A stretch of 64,000 bases of DNA from Rosellinia necatrix. Taxonomy: Eukaryota > Ascomycota > Sordariomycetes > Xylariales > Xylariaceae. Positions 46,836 to 57,409 of the stretch are shown one piece after another. The stretch covers positions 2,294,001 to 2,358,000 of the forward strand of contig JAGYVD010000002.1 in the NCBI GenBank assembly GCA_021209875.1, in the 5' to 3' direction. The notes beneath the pieces were generated by a model. It was given only the letters and a program-made list of their open reading frames with translations, was not told the DNA's origin and did no database searches. Position 1 is the first letter of the stretch. Each line of letters opens with the position of its first letter. Position numbers and translations under genes: made by a program.

Positions 46836-49373
46836 TCAACAAAATGTCTTTCTGATTCTCAAGTGAGGGAGCATCAGGTAAGGATGCTATCCAGAGGCCA
46901 AACTTCCTGTCTGTTCGAAGATCTTACCAGACAGGTTGACCATAAGGCACAGGGCCGTGGGGGTACTTGGGCACTAGGCATATATGTGTCGAACGAGCTA
47001 GATAGACGCAGGATCAAGTGGCTTGCAGACCATGTTGTAGTAATACCTCTTTTCCATGCTCCCGGGGCGCTTTTAGTGTCATAACGATGTCATCATCGGT
47101 GTGGCTTCGAGAGGCTTCTTCAAGTTGGTGCCCAAGGACAAGGTCCAACGAGACGAACCGGGCCAGAATGGATCAAACTAGATCAGACTGGATCAGACGG
47201 AGAGAGGCAAATTGGTCCAGCTTTGCCCCTCCCCCTCTCTGCCCGAGTGTTGTGCGTGTAAGACAAGATCGACAATGGACTGGACCCTTGATTTTAGTTT
47301 GCAAGAGTTGGGACCCTGGACGGAACCCTAGTCTCTGCCTAGTCTGGCCCTAGGAAATCCGTGCACCATGCCTGACCGTACTAGTCAGAGAATGTACCAC
47401 CCCATCGGTGGGGCCATCTCGCTACCTATCTAGTAGATTAGCTGATTTTCAAGAGGGCCCAATGACCGGCTAGAGATCCTCTATGGGTGTGGGAATTTCT
47501 TGCACTAGCGCTGCCCTGTATAGGTGTCCCCTGCATAGGACCCCTAAGTGGGTGGCGAGACCCCGCCCCAGATAGGTAGGCACTAGCAGTCGGTAGGCAG
47601 GCACCACACACACATAGTGTGCCTAGGTAGGGAGCTAAGTCCCTACGTGGATGACGGATGTGAAAACGTCAGGGCAGATTCAGGGTCCCCGGAGGAGATC
47701 AAGAGCCAGATCCAACCAGGTCGAACCATACTTGCAGCTTGCTGATCACAGAACATGTGGAGTACCTGCAATGGAGAACAGATTAAAATAGTTGATATGC
47801 CTGATTGGCTGGCCACGGACAGAGGTCAACGCCGACATTTCTCTGGAGGCGTGTCGTGGAGGGAATGGAACCAGATTGGCGGCAGGCATTTGGGCTTGTG
47901 CGCGAGTAAACGGCCCAAGTCATATATGTAGGTCGTCGATATCGCTGAGATGCCCAATCGCCAGAGTGACAAATGTCTGTGTTGCCCTTACGTAGGGAGG
48001 ACGTATACACAGCTCGTAGGTCTGTCTATCTTAGCCCAGGCGGGTACCTAAGTAGATGCCACCAGGTATGATAAGAATGCCTCAAGAAGCTTTGGATATT
48101 TGGTGCTTTGGTACGTTCCCTTCTTCCCTTTTAAGAAGATGTACCAACACAGATAAACTTGTGAGACTAGCTGCCCAAATATTCGAGGTCGATTCGGTGA
48201 CGCGGCCTGTGGCAAGGGCCGATTGGATGCTAAAAGACTGGTAGGACGTTCCTCACCACCTCGTTCATCACACAGTTAACCATCAATGAGATACATTTCT
48301 ATCTATTCGCTTCATTATAGTTTAACTAAGCGGTTCTCCCCTTTTCCAAAACGCCCTTACCGCACCAACCGAAAGGCTGGTCACCGGTATGTGGTGCTAT
48401 CCGTGTCTCATTCTATGGTCATCCGATGCGGGGATGCAGACGTATACTATGATGGTCTGCATTATTGAGTTGTGAAGTTCATCTCTAATTTTACAGTCGA
48501 ATTTCGGTAAGATTCGTATTGGGATGTGAGGTGGACAAAACAAATATTTTATCGTAATAGAAAATGCTTGTCTTGCTAGGGATGCAGAAAAGAGCGAGAA
48601 AATCATGCCACCAATTTTCCGGTTGTATGTTATCGTTTATAAAGTTTAGTCTGAGAATGTTTACAACACTATCTAAGGTGCCACGGGATAGAACTACAGC
48701 ACCATTCTATCACCTTAGGTACTAGTGGAAGAAAACAGGCCGTGCTAAAGTTGTTTGTTTGGCCGCATGTGGCTATGTATTTTGTTGTATGCGTCCACGG
48801 TAAGGACCACAATCCAGGACACCAAGCAAATAGCCTTACCAGCCCTTGCGTCCCGGGCCGCTCAGGTTTACGACTTGAAGCTAAATAACTATAAACTACC
48901 ACGCAAATTTTTTACCACGACTTCAAAAGGCTAAAGGAAGCAGGAGAGCAAGTTTCAAATCCCACCACAATACTCGGATTGTAAAGAACAAGGATCCGTA
49001 GTTATGTCTATTTGGTTAAAGCAATATTAGAATACAAATTGTGGAGAAGCTTAGGGTTGCACACCGGAGCATATATTCCAGACGCTATTCTCGTTTCGAA
49101 ATAAACATCAGGCCTTCCATGAATTGCATGTATGTATTAATCTAACCAGTCTGATTTATCTTCCTTGCGAGCTGATTGCTAGTTGCATACAAGGCGTGCT
49201 ACTAGGCACGCCGCGGGTCTTTAATAGCACTAAAAACTACCTAAGCTGACAGCATTGTCAACTAGTTACCCCATTCTATAGTTAACGTCACTAACCGCAA
49301 CGGTCAATTTGGTGGATGTATGGTTGGAGGACTCGATAACTGTTCATACCCAACAATTCTCGGGATCGGGGGC

Positions 49374-49470
49374 GTTGTCGCGTTGTCGTGTTGTCGTTTT
49401 GTCGTTTTGTCGTGTTGTCATGTTTTCGTGTTGTCATGTTGTTATGTTGTCGTGTTGTCATGCTGCCTGT
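49374..49470. repeat. Octamer minisatellite GTTGTCGT, about 12 copies
   Basis: Tandem eight-base units of the form KTTKTCRT, with G/A, G/T and C/T variation between copies. It ends about 80 bases from the stop codon of the CsbD/Hmp1-like gene, in its 3' flank. Confidence 0.92.
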
Positions 49471-49548
49471 CCCTTTCAACGCCATACCACATTATGAAAT
49501 ACCTTTTTTTACAACGTACTATATCACTGCGCTCTGCCCCAAGCATGT

Positions 49549-49879
49549 CTACTTCTTTCTACTGGCGGCACCCTCGTGTGCCATCCCCTGGCATCCGGTG
49601 GCCTCAGCCAGTTTCCGCTCGGCAGCCCCAAAGCCGTGCGAGGGGTCTCTTTTCTCGCCTGCAGCCTTCATGGTATCAACTGCGTGGGCCTTTGCTTGTT
49701 CTCCGGAGGTCTTCCAGGCATGCGAACCTGTTGCACCCCCAATAGCAGCCTATCAAAAATTGGTCAGCAAATCGTCCGCCTGAAGCGCGTGAGCCGAGTA
49801 CTATTACCTCTGTGGCCCCTTTCATATATTCGGCGTGGCCGCCGACGAGCGATGGTTGGTTGTTGGTGTTGGAGGCCAT
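49549..49879 (-). CDS. CsbD/Hmp1-like small protein, 90 aa
   Basis: Two exons: 49879..49808 and 49749..49549. The 58-nt intron begins GTAATAG and ends in TGATAG; no single reading frame covers the gene. The protein begins MASNTNNQPSLVGGHAEYMKGATE and continues AAIGGATGSHAWKTSGEQAKAHAVD, followed by a tail with RDPSHGFGAAERKLAEATGCQGM and GAASRKK at the end. This pattern is the fungal CsbD-like family, often annotated as mismatched-base-pair and cruciform-DNA recognition protein after Ustilago Hmp1. Members are small, hydrophilic and stress-linked. DNA binding is inherited annotation, not visible here. The reading of both exons in one protein family is the main support. Confidence 0.85.
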
Positions 49880-51092
49880 AACGACGCTGTGTTACGCGCG
49901 GGCGTGCTTCGGTGGTTATTTCTTGCTACGGAACAATGTGGCTTTGTTTAAGGAATCTCGCCTTTGATGAATGCAGCAGCAAAGTAAATGAGGGATGCTA
50001 GCTAGTTGGATCTAGAAATAAATGTGCCGGACGATGTCCAAACATGCCCCCTTCGCCAGCTCGCCACATACATGATCTCACCTATGACGTCAGCGTTCAC
50101 TCACATCATCGGGCATGATGGCCTTGTTCTGAGAGCAGAACAATGGCAGCATTTTCTCATACGTGCATAACATGCACCCGGCCAATCACGACCGATGGGT
50201 CTATTACCGACGTCGTGGAACCAATTAGTACCAATCCCAAGACACCTAACCTACCTGATAGAGCAGACATAAAGCTAGGTACCTATCTACCTATGGGTTG
50301 GTTTCCATGGTTTTTATATGGAGCAGTCGCCACGCCGCAGCCAGAAAGAACCTTCAATCCTACCTTCACCATGGTGGCGAGGAGTTCTACAACAAGAGCT
50401 GGGCACCCAACCTACCTACTTTGCCTAGGTAGGTGCGGGCCCACGAATAGATAGGTAATGCAATACATGACTTCCACGGAGACAACATCGCCAATCTTGC
50501 GAGTTAGTTGCCCGGCTGCCTTGTTGCCCCAGTGTTCCTCGAGGTAGCGTACCTATCCGTTAAACTGTACTCATAGGTTGTCAATGCTGCCTCGGCATTT
50601 GTGCCAACTGGGTTGGGTACCGAAGCAACTAACACGGCACTGAGCAAGTGGATCTGGGAGGCAAGAAGGCGGGGGCTGTCACATAAAATGTAGCGTAGAG
50701 GGTGGTACCTACCTAGTAGTAGTAGTAGTAATATTAACGTCTAGTCTAGGTGTCTGAATGGTACCTACCTAGGTAGTGCCTTTACCCAAGCAGGTTAGGT
50801 GAGTAGGTACCTGCCTCTGTCGGGTTCAACCCGTGTACACTACAGTACAAAGTAGGGGTGCACTAGCTCAGGCAGTTACAGTTGTTCTGCATGTAATACC
50901 TAGCAGGTACTTAGGCATGTGGGCTAAGAGTGGTTTATTCTTGACCCACTAAAAATTAGGCGGATTGAAGGTAACACGACAGCGCGCCCTATGTGAGGGT
51001 CAATACCTCTGCCATGTTTTTACCGTCGTTCACTTAGTAGGCGCAAGCATCACAGGAACCAGCCGAGCGATCAAGAATAAAATCTGCACATC
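49880..51092. other. Intergenic, 1.2 kb, no gene seen
   Basis: Divergent promoter region for the CsbD-like gene (left) and SWC5 (right). Contains TACCTACCTAGGTA tracts (about 50270-50300, 50400-50450, 50700-50930) and the second copy of the 43-bp element (50713-50755). The open frame at 50143-50454 crosses these repeats and is not called. Confidence 0.6.
50713..50755. repeat. 43-bp dispersed element, second copy
   Basis: Matches 38548-38590 over 43 bases without gaps, in the same orientation, with four differences, all A/G transitions. Both copies start in a GTA triplet tract and are bordered by TACCTACC sequence. Confidence 0.75.
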
Positions 51093-52103
51093 ATGCCTCA
51101 ACAGCCAATGATAGACGAAGATTACCCCTCCGAGGATGATTCCGACTTCACCCCCGACGCTGCCCCCGTAGAGAATCCATCAGAGTCGGAATCAGAACCC
51201 GAATCAGAGGCAGGCGAAGACCAACCCGCCGATGCTGTTCTCAAGAGAAAGCGAATAGATGCTGCTGACGGCGTTGAGGGCGACTTCGGAAATTCGGGAG
51301 ATGAGGCTATCATATATAAAGGGAAAAAACGCCAAAGGAAAGTCAAGCAAACCGATGGCGGCCTTGAAGAGGACGAAGGGGGCGAAGGGGGTTTCGTCAA
51401 AACAAGACGGCAGCGTGCACACGAGAAAGCAGAGCGGAAGTCCCGTGCAATCACCGGGCCGGTCACTATCGACGTGGATAGCCTTTGGGCACAGATGACA
51501 GCAGTACCGCTCATACCTTCGAAAACCGACCCAGACCAAGGCAAAGAGAACCAACACCCAGGCCGGGGCACCACGGAGACGAATGCACCCGTCACTCAGG
51601 TGGCCGAGAGAGAGCCTGACGGCGCTGATGCGTCGCGTATGATTAAAATCAAGCGCACGTACAACTTCGCCGGGAAGATCCACACGGAGGAGAAACTAGT
51701 CGCTCGCGACTCAGCCGAAGCCAAACTCTACCTTGCCTCTCAGGACCCAACACTTGCCGGAGCCCAAGACGAAGATGAAGAGCCGAAGCGAAACCCGCGC
51801 AAAGCCTTCCGTTCGGTATTCGAGCCCATCATTGAAGGATTAGCCCAACGTGTCGATTTAAAACTGGGCATGAATATTCGGTTAGAGCTTCGCGAGCAAC
51901 AAGCCAAGGCCAAGAAGCTCAACGTCGTCGAGAAGAGCCGCATGGATTGGGCTGGCTTTGTCGATAAAGAGGGAATCAAGGACGAGCTTGAACTTGCTGG
52001 CAAGTCAAAGGAGTCCTACGTAAGCCGACAGGATTTCTTGCAGCGCGTCGAAGCCAAGAAAGACGAAGAGGCAAGGCGTGCAAGAATAGCTGGCCGCGGA
52101 TGA
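51093..52103 (+). CDS. swc5: SWR1-complex subunit SWC5 (BCNT domain), 336 aa
   Basis: Single exon. The N-terminal third is highly acidic (runs of Glu, Asp, Ser), followed by a basic stretch KGKKRQRKVKQ. The middle has IKRTYNFAGKIHTEEKLV. The C-terminal BCNT domain (about 250-325) contains KLNVVEKSRMDWAGFVDKEGI.DEL and SYVSRQDFLQRVEAKK, which are the hallmark of Bucentaur/CFDP1/Swc5 proteins. Swc5 is needed for SWR1 to exchange H2A for H2A.Z; the acidic part binds histones and the BCNT part activates the ATPase. Length and order of acidic then BCNT regions are normal. The product acts in the same chromatin context as ARP8, but the two genes are 21 kb apart and not co-transcribed. Confidence 0.93.
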   Translation: MPQQPMIDEDYPSEDDSDFTPDAAPVENPSESESEPESEAGEDQPADAVLKRKRIDAADGVEGDFGNSGDEAIIYKGKKRQRKVKQTDGGLEEDEGGEGGFVKTRRQRAHEKAERKSRAITGPVTIDVDSLWAQMTAVPLIPSKTDPDQGKENQHPGRGTTETNAPVTQVAEREPDGADASRMIKIKRTYNFAGKIHTEEKLVARDSAEAKLYLASQDPTLAGAQDEDEEPKRNPRKAFRSVFEPIIEGLAQRVDLKLGMNIRLELREQQAKAKKLNVVEKSRMDWAGFVDKEGIKDELELAGKSKESYVSRQDFLQRVEAKKDEEARRARIAGRG

Positions 52104-54623
52104 AGAGTATGCAGAGGCGGCCTAGCCATAATCCAAACGTGATTTATCCAAATCTCGGCAAAACAAGGACTTCGAGCATAGTTCTCGTAGGCCCGACCCG
52201 CAATCGGCTGCGGGTGCGATGTTGACCGAGGTGAAAGTAGCCCGATATACGCACACACTAGGGGCACTTCTGCTTATATATCTACGCATCACCTCGGCAA
52301 ATGCCCGAAAACGGAGCTAAGCACATATTAACGCGCCACCATTGAAGTAATCGAGCTACGTCGATAAGCAGAATCACCTTGGCAACGGCCGATAGAATAG
52401 TCTGCGATGTATCTTGTCTATCTTAGAGGCTAGTATCTGTTACGGACGATGACAGTGAAGGTCACTTCAAAGGGGAAAGAGTTGCTTCGTATATGGCTAT
52501 CCGCTGTCATTAACAAACATCATACTAATGAAGAGTATGAATCATAGAAGGTGGGATGAAGATAAGGAGTTCAGTCTCTTACTCCGGGGGCATGGGAAAG
52601 CATTAGATACACACTGGCTTGGCTAACTAAACGCCTAGGACCCCAGTGAGATTGTAACCATTAACTCAATTTTCGTATCCCAGAAGGTATATTCAAAGTC
52701 ATCAGCCCCTAGTCGAATTTCCCGGCCTTTGGATTGGCAGCAGAGGAGGAACTACATGCACAATACCAGCGGCTTCGTTTCACTAGTCCAAGTTTTGAAA
52801 GTAGCTTACTACTGGGGAGAAGTGTATAATCAAATCCACCATGGTTTGCTCAAATCATCACATGACTATTGTGACTGCCAGGTCGTTTTTTCCAGCTATT
52901 TATTTTCATGTCCTAATGACGAAGAACCTCATTCTATACCTTCCTAAGTTATGAAGCGTACAATATCCTATGTGTGATTCGTTATAAGCTAAATAATAAT
53001 AACATGACTATTTTGTGAAGGTGGGGGTCATTGCCAGTCCATTCATTCAAGAGAGCGTTGCATGAAAGCTTGTAGCTTACGAGAGGCTTCAATATAACCA
53101 GCGACCTACTCTCAACCTAAGTATACAGATATCTATAGGCTAGGTTTATAATGAATGATTCTGTACCCCAAAGGTTAAATATCTCCCGAAAGAGAAACTT
53201 GCCAACATCCGGCACCAGGCTTCCTCTGTTATCATTCTCTTCATATTAACATACGATGCTAAGCCATCAACTATCAAGCGGATGGACTAGAATACCTGGG
53301 CTAGACATTGACAACCGTTGACGATAAGTGGGATCGAGGCAAGATTTTGAAGCCTTGTATTGAAATCCAATCGGAATAATGCTGATTGATTTACACATAA
53401 TATAGGCCTCTACGTGTGATTATTGTCAGGACCGGGATACACAGCGCTGATAATAAATTCGCTACCGGTAGCCCAGTGATCATACAGGAGGTAGTTATGC
53501 TGGCAAGTGCTTGAAGAAAACCAGCTTCAATCAGAGTCTTGACCATTATTTAGTTCGTTCGTCATATATTGCACTGATCGAGTTGGAATAGGCCTGTTCT
53601 GTTGGTTACCAGTACGAAGAATAATTCACTGCCTGTACCCTCTAGCGTGCCTACGTGTCCACCTGCGCCACCCTTTATACATTTGAATAGCAAGATGTTC
53701 CGGGCATCTATAGTATGGATTCCACAATACCCAGCATGGAATATGCGACTAAAATGGCCCGTTTATTCCGCACCTAATGTTGGCGAACTCGGGAATATTG
53801 GGCTTCGGACGCTGTTTGCAAACACGCAGTACTTGGTAAGCCTCGAGATTTTGATATACAGGACTTTTTCCTTCTCGGAATGCAGCATACAAGTTTGCTA
53901 TAACGTCAAAACTAAGTGTGGCTCCTGAGTATGCTTTTTTGTCCCTAGACGCAAACGGGGTGTGGAGGCCTCAGCCAAAGCGGCTAATCGCCCTCCGGAA
54001 AGAAGATGGAACTCATGATGGTCGGGGGTAGAGCATCAAGCTTGGTCTAGAAGTGGTAACCATTCGTTTCAATCGTGATAAGCAATATCTACACTTTTGG
54101 CACTGGGACTCTAGGTGGGTAAGCAAACTTTGTGAAAAAACGCATGCACTAATTGCGTCGGGGCGAAGAGCGGGATAGGTGGTTTGGGTACAGCTTTTGG
54201 CCACTCCGAATTATCGATTTCGTGAATTACCTAGTTCGCCCGAGACGAGCTCTGGAACTGCGAAAACCAGCTGAACAAGTCGCAAACTGGAGGGCGTAGT
54301 GGCGTCTGCGCTTGACTTGTTATGGAACCGCAACAATGGCGTCCAGCTAACTCGACATAGAAAACCAATCCTTAGGCCTCTCTTCCGGGAGGGAACCAGT
54401 GTTGGCTGCTGAGTCTAGGCATGCTGATGTGCGAACCCACAAGATTGGTAAACCTTGTAGTTTCATAGGTGCTTACACTTGCGTGGCATGTAGGTCTTGT
54501 GAAGCTAGGTACTGATAAAGGAACGAGTAGTCCAGTAATGTATGCTGGCCAGCCGCCATAGATGGGTGCGTTATCCGAACGAGGTGAACCTGTTTGCCAG
54601 ATTTCAAGCTTAGTTTACCAGTT
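52104..54623. other. Convergent intergenic region, 2.5 kb, no gene seen
   Basis: Sits between the 3' ends of SWC5 and the U-box cyclophilin, which is long for a convergent gap. Composition is moderately AT-rich. The open frames at 52729-52947 and 53602-53928 have no recognised content and no exon partners that I could see. Confidence 0.55.
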
Positions 54624-56351
54624 TTACCAGTTATCAAAATTGCCAAAGCCGCCTGTTTTGGGTTTCTTCTTGACGGGTTCGACCCAGGTATCGAGGTCCT
54701 CTTCTATAATCTCGTCGTCTGCGTTTTGGTGTAATCGTGCTGCTTGGAGATACTTTCCCACACCAATGCCACCGGCGTTCTGATCTACAGTGCCGTCTGC
54801 TCTGACACGTTTTCCGGTCCATGTTACCTTGTCGTCCTCGGTACCGCCCGTTTTTGCGATCTCTGCCTTGACATCCGCAGCTTTATCTCGCTCTGCCTTC
54901 TGTTTTTGAAACTCTTCAAAGGGGTCTAAGTAGACCACAACCTCCTTCATGACAATCTTGTTTAGGGGTCGATCCGAACCATCTGTTTCGACCGCTTCCA
55001 TCTTGCTAAGAATGTCCATATTACTAACAACCTTGCCGAATATGGTGTGTTTCCTGTCCAGATGCTTGACGGGCCGGTATGTGATAAAAAACTGACTCGA
55101 GTTGGTGTTCTTGCCTTTGTTGGCCATGCTTAATATGCCGCGGGAGTCGTGAGTGTTTGGGCCATCAAATTCGTCTTGGAAATTCTTGCCCCATATGCTG
55201 GTTCCACCCCGTCCGGTACCTGTTGGATCACCGCCTTGGATCATGAAGTTCTTGATATTCCGATGAAAAGCAACGCCCTTGTAATAACCCTTCTGAGCAA
55301 GTCGAGTGAAATTCCACACAGCCCGTGGCGCATATTCGGTAAAAAGCTCGATGTTTAAGTTGCCCAAATTTGTCTCAATTCGTGCGTATCCCCGTATTTT
55401 CACACGCTTGGGTTTCAACATGTACTCCTCGTCGGTTAATATCGCTCGTTCACCACTCGTTTCGGGCGTCAATCCCGTGCTTGTAAAGCTTGCTGCGGCT
55501 TTGCCAGTTGTATATACGGCAGCGTTATAGGCCGCCTTTTTGTCCCGAATCATACTTGTGTTCGCGGCGCTGCCTGTCGTAGTAGCCTTGGTCACGGCCG
55601 TTGAGGAACGATTGACGTCCCTGCCGGCTTCGCGTTCCTTCCTCGCTTTTTCAACTGCTTCTTTTGCTCTCAGGACTTTGTCTCCGACCCTACCTAGGGC
55701 GCTGATGTTGACATTGCCCTCTTTCCGCTCCTCTTCTTGCTCGTTTGTCAACATGGCGCCCTCGCCATCTTTGATATACTTGAATTGGCTCAAATCCCTA
55801 CCGGCTGCATTCTGGGGATCCTGAAGCGTGATAATATCCGAACGACCAAACTCAGCGTCATCCATTAGGTCTCGCCACACCCTGGCCTTAATATTCATCT
55901 TTTCAATAGTATCGAAAGCAAACACATTGGCATACGTCCCGTGTCGGATAGCCACGATGTGCGTATTGTCTGTGAAGACCTTGAAGGTGACTGGGTCTAT
56001 GAGATCCCCTTTTCCATCGCTTGCTGTGCCATCCGCGGCTTTACTATCAACATCTGCGTTCCGCGCGAAGTTCAGCTTGATAAGGTCGCGAGCGGCGAGC
56101 GGCTCTCCGTCGACGGGGTTCGTCTTGTGCTTTTCTAGCCATTTTGCGATGACCTCGGCATCAAAAATAGTGCCATCGGGCGTGCAAACCGGGTGTTTGA
56201 ACGGTTGGAGACTGGCGGCGCAAAAGTTGAAGGGAAGTCGTCGAAACGGAGCACCAGCCGCCTTGGATCGGGCGCCTGTGTTGGCGGAGAAGGAATCGGA
56301 GGAAGCCCACTCAGAGTGTGTAATGTAGAGCTTATCTGTACCTTTACCCAT
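54624..56351 (-). CDS. U-box cyclophilin, PPIL2/Cyp8-like, 575 aa
   Basis: Single exon. The start is set at the ATG at 56351 (MGKGTDKLYITHSEWAS), which matches the family start; a GTG six codons upstream is ignored. Residues 35-100 form a U-box-like fold (PFNFCAASLQPFKHPVCTPDGTIFD, then WLEKHKTNPVDGEPL). A second box-like part (DPVTFKVFTDNTHIVAI) follows, then a charged linker, and a cyclophilin domain at about 315-473: IETNLGNLNIELF, VAFHRNIKNFMIQGGDPTGTG, SSQFFITY and HTIFGKV. The Trp that binds cyclosporin in CypA is replaced by His (KHLDRKHTIF). The protein is probably a nuclear spliceosome-associated prolyl isomerase and ubiquitin ligase, as for human PPIL2. Confidence 0.93.
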   Translation of the reverse strand: MGKGTDKLYITHSEWASSDSFSANTGARSKAAGAPFRRLPFNFCAASLQPFKHPVCTPDGTIFDAEVIAKWLEKHKTNPVDGEPLAARDLIKLNFARNADVDSKAADGTASDGKGDLIDPVTFKVFTDNTHIVAIRHGTYANVFAFDTIEKMNIKARVWRDLMDDAEFGRSDIITLQDPQNAAGRDLSQFKYIKDGEGAMLTNEQEEERKEGNVNISALGRVGDKVLRAKEAVEKARKEREAGRDVNRSSTAVTKATTTGSAANTSMIRDKKAAYNAAVYTTGKAAASFTSTGLTPETSGERAILTDEEYMLKPKRVKIRGYARIETNLGNLNIELFTEYAPRAVWNFTRLAQKGYYKGVAFHRNIKNFMIQGGDPTGTGRGGTSIWGKNFQDEFDGPNTHDSRGILSMANKGKNTNSSQFFITYRPVKHLDRKHTIFGKVVSNMDILSKMEAVETDGSDRPLNKIVMKEVVVYLDPFEEFQKQKAERDKAADVKAEIAKTGGTEDDKVTWTGKRVRADGTVDQNAGGIGVGKYLQAARLHQNADDEIIEEDLDTWVEPVKKKPKTGGFGNFDNW

Positions 56352-57409
56352 ATTCGGCAGATACCTCACTCTGGGTAGAGAACGGTGAGAGAATAATGTA
56401 CAGTAGAGAGGTTGAGGCAGCTAAGTGAGGAGACGGATGCTGAACGCGAATGATGAAATAAGTACCTACCTACTTGGCCTACCTACAAGTAGGTAATTAG
56501 GTACTACCTAGTCTGATAGTGGTAGTTATCTGTCCGAAGGGTCCCCAATTTAGGACAGGCCGGAACTAAAAAGCAGTCTTGTAATTTTTTAGCGCCGTGT
56601 TGCATGTCTTGTTAGTTATACGGTTCAGTGTTTAAGCAACAGAGAGCATTGGACTTTTATAGCCTACTTCAGCAAGCCGTAACTTCCACATTCAGGACTC
56701 TTTTTTTTTTTTTTTTCTTCAAAGATTGGAGCTGAAGTATTTTTGTCGAAATATGTTGTACTATCTGCCTGAAAGTACAGGGTTTCACATTGCTGTAGAT
56801 ACTGCTAACGGAGTGTCCTAAAACTGGATCCTCCCCTATACCTAAGTACTTAGGAATCCAGGTACTTGAGCAAGTAGCTACTTCTAAGTACCTAGGTAGG
56901 TACTTCAATATGTAGATAGGTAGGTTACTTAGGTAGAGTGCCTCCTATATGCACCTAGCTTTAGCGTAATCCAGCTCACTACGCAACGGAGCGGGTACCT
57001 CAACCCCCTGCGACGCGGTCCCTGCCGCCGACGAAGCACGCACCCACCTGGTAGGTAGCGAGGTAGATAACTGGTCGCAGAGTCGACAACGTAATCGTAA
57101 TGCTTGTTCTAAATTTATGGTCGAGCTCCAACTTGAAGTCAACCTCGGAAAGTCCATCCAACCCATATGCCACCTTTAGGCTCCATATTGCGCATTCTAT
57201 GCCATCCTGAAGCGTCACTAACGCCGGAAGCGCCGCGGCGAACAGAGCACGATTAACTAACTGCGCGTCCTCCATTGCCTACACGCCACACGGGAGAGTG
57301 ACGTGACGCCCGAGACGATCGATACACACGACACACGACACACTGAACCGTGCTGCCCGACGAGGCTGCCTTGCGCACGCTGACGCCTCATCATCAACCC
57401 GACGCGACA
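56352..57409. other. Divergent intergenic region with possible small gene
   Basis: Promoters of the cyclophilin gene and the PTM1-like gene. Contains TACCTAGGTA tracts (56460-56520, 56845-56935) and a T-rich run (56700-56717). A candidate small minus-strand frame is listed separately. Confidence 0.55.
57003..57275 (-). CDS. Possible small hypothetical protein
   Basis: An open frame of about 90 codons from ATG at 57275, beginning MEDAQLVNRALFAAALPALVTLQDG. The first 60 residues have a plausible mixed composition; the last 30 run over TACCTAC repeat sequence, so a real gene would more likely splice away or stop before there. It starts 135 bases from the start of the PTM1-like gene, on the opposite strand. 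No family is recognised. It may be chance. Confidence 0.25.

Larger units (their letters stand above)
45978..49548. other. Gene desert of 3.6 kb
   Basis: No gene recognised. The left end is the promoter of the SET gene. A hexamer array lies at 46793-46835, ATCAGACTGGATCAGACTAGA-like direct repeats near 47168-47200, and an octamer minisatellite at its right end (49374-49470). The open frames show no domain. Confidence 0.6.

Noticed and set aside
46257..47353. Several frames of 70-113 codons in the 46-47.4 kb gap
   Set aside because: No recognised domain, no exon chain, and they overlap simple repeats.
48900..48990. A GTTTCAAATCCC stretch resembling a tRNA T-arm
   Set aside because: No acceptor-stem pairing, D-arm or anticodon arm at the right spacing could be found.
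49320..49783. Plus-strand frames rich in Cys, Val and Leu across 49.3-49.8 kb
   Set aside because: They translate the GTTGTCGT minisatellite and the antisense of the CsbD/Hmp1-like gene.
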